Shown in pieces: positions 35,490-43,768 of a stretch of 64,000 bases of DNA (positions are counted from its first letter, which is position 1; every line of letters begins with the position of its first letter). A model generated the notes under the pieces. It saw only the letters and a list, made by a program, of their open reading frames with translations. It did no database searches and was not told the DNA's origin. The stretch is taken from assembly GCF_014196835.1 (NCBI RefSeq), contig NZ_JACIEK010000015.1, forward strand, positions 1 through 64,000, given 5' to 3'. The translations under genes were made by a program, and so were the position numbers. The DNA comes from Aureimonas pseudogalii (GTDB lineage: Bacteria; Pseudomonadota; Alphaproteobacteria; Rhizobiales; Rhizobiaceae).

Positions 35490-36415
35490 GGGCTTTCGAA
35501 TTTGCGGGTGACGGGCTTCCACTGCTTGGGATCGCGCACGAAGGTCGCGGCATCGACGATGCGGACCGTGCGCTCGCCGATGAACAGTTCGTTTGGCGCG
35601 GACGAGGCGCGTCGCTGGTCCCAGCGAACGGCCAGTTCCTTGATAAGACCGGCGTCGACCAGGCGGCGGTACTCGACCATGCCGAGATAGTCGCGGCGTA
35701 GATCGTTCATCGCAGCCTTCAGGGCGTCGTCGGCCATGCCCTCGCCGACTTTCCATCCCTCGGCGAGGTAGGCGTCGAAGATTTTGCGCTCGTCGTCGTC
35801 CTGGGGCAGGAACTCGATGTCCGGCTCGTTGGGCTGTTCGAGGGCCATTACGAGGTAGTCGCGCCAGGTGGGGACGACGCCAACGAGGCGGCCGGGCTGT
35901 TCGATCCGGTAATACTCGTCGGCCGCCACGCTCTGCGTGCCGGTGTCGTTGATCTGGAGCGCGGACGTGCCGCGTGTCACGATCGGCGGGATGACGAACC
36001 CGGCTTCCTTGGGCGTGACGTAGACGACGCGGTTGAAGTTGAAGGCTTCCGAAAGGCGACCGCTCTCGACCTCGAGCTGGCGCATGATGTCGTAGGCGCG
36101 GCGATAGTAGCCTGCCTGCGAGGCATAGGCGGTCGCGGCGTCGCGCAGAACCTCGTGCCGGATCTTCTCCACCTCGGTCGTCGCGTATTTGCCCGACCGG
36201 GCACGCTTGGAAAACGAGGCGTAGTCGAGAGGAGCTGGGCCCTTGGCCAGGAGGTCGTTGTTGCCGGCAAGGGGAAGGGGACCGCCGGTATGGGCCGGAA
36301 CGTTGATCTGAATGTCGTCGGCAAGCGTCTTCTCGCTGCCGCCGACTTTGGTGGTCTGGCAGCCGGCGAGCATCGTGGACGCAGCGAGCATGGCGAGGAT
36401 GACGCGCGCTCTCAT
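35486..36415 (-). CDS. dotC: DotC (TraI)-like outer-membrane lipoprotein
   Basis: 309 residues. The lipobox MLAGC gives the lipidated Cys at about position 19. The DotC/TraI domain is evident (LRDAATAYASQAGYYRRAYDIMRQLEVESGRLSEAFNF, PKEAGFVIPPIVTRG, PTWRDYLVMALEQPN). With DotD it anchors DotH in the outer membrane. The start overlaps the dotD stop and the stop overlaps dotB. Confidence 0.92.
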   Translation of the reverse strand: MRARVILAMLAASTMLAGCQTTKVGGSEKTLADDIQINVPAHTGGPLPLAGNNDLLAKGPAPLDYASFSKRARSGKYATTEVEKIRHEVLRDAATAYASQAGYYRRAYDIMRQLEVESGRLSEAFNFNRVVYVTPKEAGFVIPPIVTRGTSALQINDTGTQSVAADEYYRIEQPGRLVGVVPTWRDYLVMALEQPNEPDIEFLPQDDDERKIFDAYLAEGWKVGEGMADDALKAAMNDLRRDYLGMVEYRRLVDAGLIKELAVRWDQRRASSAPNELFIGERTVRIVDAATFVRDPKQWKPVTRKFESP

Positions 36416-36912
36416 AGGGTGACGTCATCCTGATGCGGGACGGGGCTCGACTCGGGCCGCACATAGCGGATGGTCATGACCCGGTTGTTCTGGTCGATGG
36501 TAAGGGTGGCCCGGGTGCGCGCCTGTGCGAAGCCCTCGCGGAGAAAGCCGATCGCCGTCAGATCGGCTTGGTTGACGGCGACGACGATAGGGGCGCCGGG
36601 CTTCTCCCCGGAGGTCGCGACGCGAAAACCCGTCAGCTTCGCGATGCGCTGGGTGAGGTCCTCGACCGTGCCGTTCCATCGGCTATCGACCAGACGGAAC
36701 AGCTCCTCGCTCGGATAGTTCGGGACGAGCTGGACGGCGTTGGCGTTGTAGCCAGCGAGCGCCCCGTAGCGCGAGGCGTATTCCTTCTGGTCCTCGGTGA
36801 ACGAGGTCTGCTGAGCGATGTAGCCGGAAATCCCCGTCAGATCAGGTGGGGGCGCTTTTGCGCATCCCGCGACGGGAAGGCAGAGCGCAACGATGATGCC
36901 GATTCCCCGCAC
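36412..36912 (-). CDS. dotD: DotD (TraH)-like outer-membrane lipoprotein
   Basis: 166 residues from a GTG with AGGGGGAG upstream. Lipobox LPVAGC. The C-terminal half has the DotD N0-like/secretin-type fold (LFRLVDSRWNGTVEDLTQRIAKLTGFRV). It is the first gene of the leftward dotD-dotC-dotB operon. The region upstream carries the same TAACGATTATT motif as the promoter of the other dot operon. Confidence 0.87.
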   Translation of the reverse strand: MRGIGIIVALCLPVAGCAKAPPPDLTGISGYIAQQTSFTEDQKEYASRYGALAGYNANAVQLVPNYPSEELFRLVDSRWNGTVEDLTQRIAKLTGFRVATSGEKPGAPIVVAVNQADLTAIGFLREGFAQARTRATLTIDQNNRVMTIRYVRPESSPVPHQDDVTL

Positions 36913-36955
36913 GATCGGGCTCCCCCTGAATTAACGATGTCGGTTCTGCATACTC

Positions 36956-36966
36956 TAACGATTATT
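36956..36966 (+). promoter_or_regulatory. TAACGATTATT motif upstream of dotD
   Basis: An exact copy of the 11-mer at 22145-22155, 44 bp upstream of the dotD start. A partial copy, TTAACGAT, lies at 36931. It suggests common control of the two leftward transfer operons. Confidence 0.5.
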
Positions 36967-37040
36967 TTCCTCAATGAGCTGGCGTAGATCGCGTGTGGCT
37001 GTTGCAGTGGAGTCACATGGCTAATCCGTGCAAACCCCAG

Positions 37041-38723
37041 CTAGGCGCCGGGGCCTATATCGATCCCGCGCGATGTGTTGATCTCGATGGTGGCTTCGCG
37101 AATGATTGAGCGTTGCGTGGTCATGGACGCTTCTCGAACCGCAGTGTCGACGGTCGCGACGGTGGCAACGATGCCCGCTCTCTTCTCGTCGGATAGGCCA
37201 GGGATCCGATCAACCGCGTCGGGGACGCTCATGCGGGCATTCACCGCTTGGCGCCACTCCTTCACCTCGGAGAACGCCTCCTGTCCCATCGCGCTCACGG
37301 CGAGTTCGTGAGCCGGTTCCTTGTCCGTCCGCTTCATGGCTGAAGCCTGGGCGAGGTCCTGCACGACGCCGATGGCCGCGGGAGACAAGGTGGGAAGGGG
37401 CGTTGCCATCTCATCCCGCCAAGCGATCTCGGTTTGGCGGATTGCCGGCTCCACGCGCTCTGCGGCCTCGATCGTGTTACGCATGGAGGCCGTGAACAAG
37501 GGTACACGCTCCAATGCGAGTTGCCGCTCTGGATCGGGGTTCCCGAACAGAGTCTTGCCTCCTGCCATGGCGCCAAAGGACTGTGGCGACGCTTCGACGT
37601 TGGCTAGGATCGCGGCGGCCTGTGAAGGGTTCGAGGCGATCGCCTCCTGAACCTTTGCCACTACGCTTTCCGGCTCCTTCCAGGCATGTCCGGCATGGAG
37701 CGTGGCGTCCTGCAGAAACATCGTGACGCTGGGGTGTGTGGCGACAACCTGCGAAACGGTCTGCTCAACCGTCTGCGGCCACTGCGTGATGGCGGGCATG
37801 AACGAGGCGGTGACGGCGATCGCGGTTGTGGCGATCACGGGCACTTCAAAGCTGGAAGTGACCGGGACGGTCACGGTGCCGTCGGCTTCGATCGTAGGAG
37901 GTATGTCTTTCTTGGGTACGACGACGAGCCCGACTTCGGTGATGATGGTTGGGAAGGGGCTATCCTCCGCCAAGATGGTGCCGACGACGATTTCGCCCGA
38001 CCGGGCGGTTCTCACAATGAACTCGTCGGGTTTGACGTCCTGAGCCGCGAGGTCTCCGATAGCGATCCGAAGGGCTTCCCGACGGCCGGGATCGACGGCA
38101 TCCTCTATGAGGTGGCGCATTGCCGGTGCTTTCGGATCATTGAAGGTCTCGACAGACGCTTCGATCATCCGCGTCTTCGTGATGACCGAGAAATCGACTT
38201 CATGTCCGACATGGGCGCCAAGCGCCTGGATGAAGGCTTCCTGCGTGCGGCCGTTGCCTTCACGGAACGGATGGACGTAGTTGAGCTCGCCCAGCACTTC
38301 GCCAGCGTTTGCGGAGAAGGTCTCGATCGAGGACCCTTTCAAGGCTTCGATGTTTCGGATGGGATCAAGGGCAGCGTTCAACCCCATCTCGATGCGCGAA
38401 CCGGGCAGAAATGCCTGTCCGGCCTTTGACATCGATCCGATCGGCTCGACACGCTCTCCATCGATCACAGGACGCTGGTTGCGCGTCTGCCCCGCCCATT
38501 CGTAGACATCTTGGAAGATATGGTGGTGGATGGCCTTCAGGTGATCGGCGTCGAAAGAACCCCGCGGGCCACGACCTTCGCTCAGTTCGATCTGTCGAAG
38601 ATCCGTCAGGGCATATTCGGCTACGCGAAGCTCGGCACCTGATCGGATTTCAAACTTGTTTCGCAGGACGTCGTGCCGATCGGCGTCGTCACCCTCGTTG
38701 GGATAGGTGTAGGAACCGGCCAT
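37041..38723 (-). CDS. Fic-BID fusion protein (interbacterial effector-like)
   Basis: 560 residues. The N-terminal Fic domain (about 1-230) has the family helices and the active-site loop HPFREGNGRTQE at 151-162, which keeps the catalytic His but has Glu where the family normally has the second Arg (HxFx(D/E)GNGRxxR). A middle OB-like region (about 235-300) follows. The C-terminal ~260 residues match the end of the TraA relaxase encoded upstream: shared PTLSPxA, MKRxDxEPAHExA, VPDAVxRIP and EINTS. This is the arrangement of Bartonella Bep/VbhT proteins, where the BID domain is the secretion signal read by the VirD4-type coupling protein. Fic enzymes modify target proteins, usually by AMP transfer. 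It starts five bases after a VbhA-like antitoxin and is expected to be sent into recipients with the DNA. Confidence 0.85.
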   Translation of the reverse strand: MAGSYTYPNEGDDADRHDVLRNKFEIRSGAELRVAEYALTDLRQIELSEGRGPRGSFDADHLKAIHHHIFQDVYEWAGQTRNQRPVIDGERVEPIGSMSKAGQAFLPGSRIEMGLNAALDPIRNIEALKGSSIETFSANAGEVLGELNYVHPFREGNGRTQEAFIQALGAHVGHEVDFSVITKTRMIEASVETFNDPKAPAMRHLIEDAVDPGRREALRIAIGDLAAQDVKPDEFIVRTARSGEIVVGTILAEDSPFPTIITEVGLVVVPKKDIPPTIEADGTVTVPVTSSFEVPVIATTAIAVTASFMPAITQWPQTVEQTVSQVVATHPSVTMFLQDATLHAGHAWKEPESVVAKVQEAIASNPSQAAAILANVEASPQSFGAMAGGKTLFGNPDPERQLALERVPLFTASMRNTIEAAERVEPAIRQTEIAWRDEMATPLPTLSPAAIGVVQDLAQASAMKRTDKEPAHELAVSAMGQEAFSEVKEWRQAVNARMSVPDAVDRIPGLSDEKRAGIVATVATVDTAVREASMTTQRSIIREATIEINTSRGIDIGPGA

Positions 38724-38728
38724 GGCGA

Positions 38729-38935
38729 TCAGGCCGGACGAAAGCGAGCAAGGGTCTGCTCGCGTAGTTCATCCATGGTGATCTCGCCGTTGGCATAACG
38801 AGCCTTGCCGTCCTCGAGCACCTGGTCGTGAACGTAGCCCTGACGTCGATTGGCAGCTCGCGCTTGGTCGATGGCCTTCAGCCGGCGAGCTCGCTCGGCT
38901 TCGCTAATGGCTGGGTTGAGCCGATCGGCTGTCAT
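38729..38935 (-). CDS. vbhA: VbhA-like antitoxin of the Fic protein
   Basis: 68 residues of the VbhA/FicA type: three helices and the terminal YANGEITMDELREQTLARF pattern typical of the family. The inhibitory motif (S/T)xxxE(G/N) aligns with A28-N-R-R-Q32-G33, so the key glutamate is a glutamine and the serine an alanine. AAGGAG precedes the ATG. It lies between traA and fic in one leftward unit. The altered motif matches the altered Fic loop of its partner. Confidence 0.8.
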   Translation of the reverse strand: MTADRLNPAISEAERARRLKAIDQARAANRRQGYVHDQVLEDGKARYANGEITMDELREQTLARFRPA

Positions 38936-39067
38936 GGTCGTACTCCTTCTTCCAATTCGAACGCTTGCCCAATTCAGCGGCCTCGGTTCGGTGGGGCTCT
39001 ACTGCATCGAAGTCGATGCCCCGACACTCCCTGTCTCTCACTCTCGATCCAAAGGATTCAGGGCAAT

Positions 39068-42000
39068 CTAGATGCTGATGTCGGGAGAGGTGTTGATGGT
39101 GATGCTCCGTTCACGCTCGATTTCGATCCGCTGCGTGTTCCTGGCTTCCTTCAACGCGACGTCGACCGTGGCGGCAGTCGTCTGGATCTCGCTCGCCTTC
39201 TGCGTGCTGATCTCGGGGATGCGGTTCACCGCATCCGGCACCGCGAGGCGTTGATCCAGTTCCTTGCGCCATGCCGTCACCTCGGCGAGGACCTGACGGT
39301 TGCTGATCGCCTTCAAAGCGATCTCATGGGCAGGTTCTCGGTCGGGCCGCTTCATGCCGTTGGCAAGAACGAGGGCTTCGACGACCTTCGCAGCTTCAGG
39401 CGATAGGGTCGGCATAGGCTTCGCCATGAGGTCTCGCCACTGCGTCTCCGCAGCCATGATGCCGGGCCGAAGAAGGTCGACCGTTTCCCTCACGTTGTTG
39501 ATCGAGCGGGAGAATACGATGGCCATATCGACGGCCTTTTGACGTGTCGCGTCGGGTCGCATCAGAAGGGTTCGACCACCATTGAGCTCACCATATTGCT
39601 GGGGGTTGCTCGCCACCGCATCGAGGACGATACGGCGTTCTGCAAAGTGCGCCGGCAGCGCCGCCTGGACCAAGCCCAAGGCGGCGTCCGGATCGCGCCA
39701 AATGATGCTGGCCTGCTTTCGCGCGACGTCCAAAAAGCCAGTGACTTCGGGGTGAGCTTCGAGCGTTCGCGTGACGGCCTGCTCGATCGAAACGGGCCAA
39801 CGCGTCACAGCCGAGATGAACGGTTGAGGCGCCTCGACCGCTTCGACGATGCGGACCGTATCCGTCGCGCCGGTATCGATCGGACGGACTGGCTGGATCG
39901 CTGCCGCGACGGACCTCTCATACTCCTTGAGTGTCGTCGCCTCGATACGATCATGACGGTAGCTCGCGTCGATCGAGCGCACGGTTTCCAGAAGACCGAG
40001 TTCCCAGGCCGCGCGCGAGACGGCATGGATCTCGATCCAGTTCTCATGCAGAGCGCGCCTTGTTCCATCAGCCAGATGGTCAAGGCGAGTGTCTTGGAGA
40101 ACCGCCTGGGCGTCGCGGCCGATCGCGACCACGAGTGTCGGGGGAACGATCGCGGCCACACGCTCGGCATAGCTCGTAAGCTGCGTTGAGGTTCGCATCA
40201 GCGTCAGTTCGTTCTCGGCCGATCGGAAGGCAGAGCGACGCGCCAGACCTTCGTGGTTCATGGCGGCCGAATGCTGCTGCACATGATCGAGACGGTGGAT
40301 GGCGCTGACGAGTTCCGGAGACGGCGCGATCTTGGGATCAGGTGCCTGGTCTGGACGAAGCAGGGTCTCGGGAACGAGGATCCGTTGACCGGCTTCTGGC
40401 GAACGAGCGCGGGCCAAAACCTCGGCGGCGAACTGGCGAACGGAATGAAGGACGTCGGCCGGATCGGGAAGACCACGCTCTTCCAGGAACGCCCTGAAGC
40501 GCCCTATGAGGCTTTCTGGAACGGGGGAGATCGCCCGCTCAGCCTCGAGAGCCTTTCGCGCTTCCATGTAGTCCTGCGTCGTCCGATAATCGATCGACGT
40601 GTCTTTCAGCTTATCGGTCGCAAGACGCTCCATTGCCTCAGTGACGGTCGCGAGCTTGGGGGCGCCGGGACGAGTGAAGGACTCCAACGGAACGTGCATC
40701 GTCACCTCCTCGCGGTGCCGCGAAAGTGCAACGTAGGTGAGCTGCGCATCCATCATTCCGCCGGCAACGATATGCACGCGATCGTGCGTCGAACCCTGCG
40801 ATTTGTGGATGGTCGTGGCGTAGCCATGATCGATGTTGATGTACCCGCCGGGGGCGACCGGGACGGCTTGCTTGCGCTCTGGTACCGCGACGAACATCGT
40901 GCCGTTCTCGAACCGATCGACAGTTCCGATGCTGCCGTTTCGGATCGAGAGTTGCCGGTCGTTGTCGAGGAAGATGACGCGATCACCAACGGCGAACTCG
41001 CGTTGTCCGCGAGCCGTCATCATCGTGCGCTCGTCAGCAAGACCACCCTCGGCCTGAATAGCTGCGCGAGCGAGCTGATTGAGGACGCGAACGTCGACAT
41101 TGGTATGGGCCAACATGACGACGTCGACATTGGCGCGCCAGTCGATATGCCAACCTTCGATCGCTGCCGTAAGGGCGTCGGCTCTCCGATCGTGAGGTCG
41201 GAAGGTATCGTTTCCGTGGTAGATGTTGAGCGCGGACTTGGCATCGCCGGCGCCGAAGTGAACGCTGGCTTCGGCATGGTCCGAACGCTCCTGGCGACGA
41301 ACTTCGGTGAGTTCGACGTAGCCGACTTCATTCGCGATCGAGCGGAAGGCAGCGCCCGCTTCGATCGGCTGAAGCTGGCGAGCATCACCGACGAGGATGA
41401 CCTTGGCGCCGAACTTGTCGAGCTCCGCCACGACGCGCGCCATTTGCGCCGATGCGACCATGCCGGCTTCATCGATCACGAACACGCTGCCGGGCGCGAG
41501 ACGGTCGTAGCCCTTGCTCCAGGCATTCTCCCAAGACGCCAGAGTGCGGCTTTCGATGCCGGAGGAAACTTGCAGGTTGTCGGCAGCCTTACCGGCCAAA
41601 GCGGCACCGACGACGGTCGCGCCTTCGGCGGTATAGACCTCGTTCACTGCCCGCAGGACGGTCGACTTGCCAGCGCCGGCAATGCCGACCATAGACGAAA
41701 GCCCGGTTTCAAGGGTTAGACGATCGACGGCCGAGCGCTGCTCGGCCGTATAGGCAAATCCTTGAGTTTCCTGCGCGAGTCCAATGGCGATTTCCTTGCG
41801 CTCGGGATCGACGGCAAACGACACATCGGCGGAACGTCGTTCGACGGACGCTATCATGGCCGCTTCGCGTTCCAGCACGATCGTCGTCGTGAAGCGTTCA
41901 CGCTGAACGATGCGGTCCGTCTCGGGATCGTGGATCTGCGCCTGGATCGTTACGAGCTCAGGAAGCGCACCGACGCGACGATGAAGCGAGGCAAAGTCGT

Positions 42001-42934
42001 CGCCTTCACCGGCATAACGATGAATGAAACGAGCGACATCACGGGTGTCGAACGTCGACTGTTCGCGGGTGATTTGCTCGAGAACGAGTGACGGATTGGC
42101 GACGAGCGCCTGGAAGTTTCTCGAGCGAGCTGCAAGGTCGGCTTGGACGTGGATATCAGGTTCGCGAACGGCGCCGATATGGTGGACAATACCGTGGTGC
42201 GTCGTCGGCTCGATGTCGATGATGCCGCGATCCCTGAACGAACGATGATCGACTGAAATATCAAGACCGGCTTCGGCGAGAGCGACGTTGACGGCGCCCG
42301 CCCAAGCTTCACGGTTGGCGTAGAGCTCACGCTTCGATCCGGCCCACTTCGTGTAGGCGATCGCACCCCTATCCGAACGGATCGCGATGCCCTCGGCGTC
42401 GAGTTGAGCGATCGTCTTCGGGCCGAACCCGATCTCTGTTAGGGGGCGCACGGTGGCCATGATATGGGCGTGCGGATTATGCAGGCGGTCCTCGGGCGCA
42501 TGGTAGGCCCAATCCACGACCTTGCCCTTCTCGGTGTAGTTCACCCGGACGAAATCGCGGATCAGTTCGATGTTCTGCGCCTCGGTCAGCTCGCGAGGAA
42601 GCGCGACGATCAGGTCTGTCGCGTAGAGAGCATCGCCGCGCTTCTCACCCGTTTCGACCGTGTTCCAGAGGGCTTGGGATGCCGTGACGGCTGAGGCTCC
42701 AACGAGATGGGCCGTCTCGGGATCGGTGAAGCCAAGTTTTTGGCGGATCCAGTCAGGTGCGTCGGATGGAATTGCGAGTTCGGAGTGGACGCCACCCTGC
42801 TTGCCGGAGAAATCGTTGATGATCCCGGTCAGTTCGCAGGTCATCACGACGGCATGGCGGTACGCAGCGGCCGCGACGGCCGATCGTCCGCTCCCTCCTG
42901 TGACCGCAGATTGGCGAAAGCTATAGATCGCCAC
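39068..42934 (-). CDS. traA: TraA-type MobQ relaxase-helicase with C-terminal BID domain
   Basis: 1288 residues. The MobA/MobL relaxase domain (about 1-240) starts MAIYSFRQSAVTGGSGRSAVAAAAYR and has the metal-binding HNPHAHI (152-158). The RecD-like helicase follows with Walker A GIAGAGKST (417-425), VFVIDEAGMVAS and YATTIHKSQGST. The last ~200 residues (from about 1085, AVTRWPVSIEQAVTRTLEAHPEV) form a BID-like translocation domain shared with the Fic protein downstream. TraA nicks oriT, unwinds the plasmid and pilots the strand through the channel. A GTG start at 42934 is used, just downstream (on this strand) of the oriT-like sequence. The antitoxin and fic genes follow on the same strand. 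Confidence 0.93.
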   Translation of the reverse strand: MAIYSFRQSAVTGGSGRSAVAAAAYRHAVVMTCELTGIINDFSGKQGGVHSELAIPSDAPDWIRQKLGFTDPETAHLVGASAVTASQALWNTVETGEKRGDALYATDLIVALPRELTEAQNIELIRDFVRVNYTEKGKVVDWAYHAPEDRLHNPHAHIMATVRPLTEIGFGPKTIAQLDAEGIAIRSDRGAIAYTKWAGSKRELYANREAWAGAVNVALAEAGLDISVDHRSFRDRGIIDIEPTTHHGIVHHIGAVREPDIHVQADLAARSRNFQALVANPSLVLEQITREQSTFDTRDVARFIHRYAGEGDDFASLHRRVGALPELVTIQAQIHDPETDRIVQRERFTTTIVLEREAAMIASVERRSADVSFAVDPERKEIAIGLAQETQGFAYTAEQRSAVDRLTLETGLSSMVGIAGAGKSTVLRAVNEVYTAEGATVVGAALAGKAADNLQVSSGIESRTLASWENAWSKGYDRLAPGSVFVIDEAGMVASAQMARVVAELDKFGAKVILVGDARQLQPIEAGAAFRSIANEVGYVELTEVRRQERSDHAEASVHFGAGDAKSALNIYHGNDTFRPHDRRADALTAAIEGWHIDWRANVDVVMLAHTNVDVRVLNQLARAAIQAEGGLADERTMMTARGQREFAVGDRVIFLDNDRQLSIRNGSIGTVDRFENGTMFVAVPERKQAVPVAPGGYINIDHGYATTIHKSQGSTHDRVHIVAGGMMDAQLTYVALSRHREEVTMHVPLESFTRPGAPKLATVTEAMERLATDKLKDTSIDYRTTQDYMEARKALEAERAISPVPESLIGRFRAFLEERGLPDPADVLHSVRQFAAEVLARARSPEAGQRILVPETLLRPDQAPDPKIAPSPELVSAIHRLDHVQQHSAAMNHEGLARRSAFRSAENELTLMRTSTQLTSYAERVAAIVPPTLVVAIGRDAQAVLQDTRLDHLADGTRRALHENWIEIHAVSRAAWELGLLETVRSIDASYRHDRIEATTLKEYERSVAAAIQPVRPIDTGATDTVRIVEAVEAPQPFISAVTRWPVSIEQAVTRTLEAHPEVTGFLDVARKQASIIWRDPDAALGLVQAALPAHFAERRIVLDAVASNPQQYGELNGGRTLLMRPDATRQKAVDMAIVFSRSINNVRETVDLLRPGIMAAETQWRDLMAKPMPTLSPEAAKVVEALVLANGMKRPDREPAHEIALKAISNRQVLAEVTAWRKELDQRLAVPDAVNRIPEISTQKASEIQTTAATVDVALKEARNTQRIEIERERSITINTSPDISI

Positions 42935-42990
42935 CAGACCATTCCGACCAATCGTCGCTCGGCAGCGACACTAGGAGGGTCCTATCGCCT

Positions 42991-43022
42991 CTGTTGCGAA
43001 ACGCAACAGCTAAGTGCGCAGA
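42991..43022 (+). other. oriT: oriT: MobQ/RSF1010-type hairpin and nic-like site
   Basis: CTGTTGCG-AAA-CGCAACAG (42991-43009) is followed by CTAAGTGCG|CAGA. The RSF1010/R1162 origin has the same build: an inverted repeat followed by a (G)TAAATGCG|CCCT nic. The predicted cleavage lies between 43018 and 43019 on the + strand. The position between traA and traCDG is where Ti and Sym plasmids have oriT. The relaxase here is MobQ, as required. If correct, + strand DNA to the right of 43019 enters the recipient first. Confidence 0.72.
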
Positions 43023-43260
43023 CTGCCAAAACAGCCTGATGCTCGTGCGGTCGCTATGCGACCACATCTTCGAGCAGGGTCGCTTCGCTCCCGATGGCCA
43101 GCATGGGAGTGAGTGGGACGGCAGGTTGCGTACGCATGGCCTGGAGACAGATCACCGCCGTCGACCACGGTCATGAGAAAAACTTGGCATCGGTGCTGGC
43201 TTATGATGGATGGGAACGTGCCGAGTAGAACGCATTCGAACACGAAAGGGGACAAGTAAG

Positions 43261-43530
43261 ATGGCCAGACCCAAAGCGAACAACGAAGGGTCGCAATCGC
43301 GATCGGCCGTTCTGAGAAAACAGATGGATGATCTGAAGGCTGAGCTTCGACAAGTCGAAGTCGCCGAGGAAGCAGCCTTTGGAAAGATGGCGCGTAAGGC
43401 GGGCCTCTTCGAGCTGAATGTTCCTGACAAGGATCTGCGTGAGGCGGTCGCGTCGATGGTCGCGACGTTTCGCGGAAACGCGGGTCAGAAAGACGACACC
43501 GCTAAGAGACCGCAAACGGAAACTCCTTGA
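43261..43530 (+). CDS. traC: TraC-like accessory conjugation protein
   Basis: 89 residues. A basic N-terminus (MARPKANNEGSQSRSAVLRKQ) precedes a coiled-coil stretch (MDDLKAELRQVEVAEEAAFGKMARKAGLFELNV), matching the small TraC proteins of rhizobial plasmids that help the relaxosome. I chose the ATG at 43261. The open frame begins at a non-typical codon at 43210. It is the first gene of traC-traD-traG and is transcribed away from oriT. Confidence 0.8.
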   Translation: MARPKANNEGSQSRSAVLRKQMDDLKAELRQVEVAEEAAFGKMARKAGLFELNVPDKDLREAVASMVATFRGNAGQKDDTAKRPQTETP

Positions 43531-43543
43531 AGGGATAGCGGCG

Positions 43544-43768
43544 ATGCAAAGGGCTCTACGAAGAGCGGAAGCATGGCCCGCGGCAGACGCTCGACGCAAA
43601 GACGCTCATGAGAAGATCGGCCTTGGAGGTTTGGTGGTGAAAGCCGGACTGCGAGAAGCGGATAAGGCGTTCATCCTGGGCGTCCTCGTGGATGCCGCAT
43701 CGCGTATGTCGGACGGCGAGTATCGAGCTCGTATGACGGATCTCGGCAGAAGGAATTTCGGGCAATGA
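43544..43768 (+). CDS. traD: TraD-like accessory conjugation protein
   Basis: 74 residues. The rhizobial TraD core DAHEKIGLGGLVVKAGLREADKAFILGVLVDAA is clear. GAAGGGA precedes the ATG at 43544. The stop overlaps the TraG start (ATGA), so the two are coupled. In Ti-type plasmids TraD is a small relaxosome or coupling-protein helper of unclear mechanism. Confidence 0.82.
   Translation: MQRALRRAEAWPAADARRKDAHEKIGLGGLVVKAGLREADKAFILGVLVDAASRMSDGEYRARMTDLGRRNFGQ

Noticed and set aside
34272-36464. A single 730-codon leftward frame
   Set aside because: Only the last 405 codons (dotB) are real. The upstream half is dotC read in another frame, and dotC has its own clear product.
40253-41719. 488-codon rightward open frame opposite traA
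   Set aside because: A high-GC shadow of the relaxase-helicase. The leftward frame has all the motifs.
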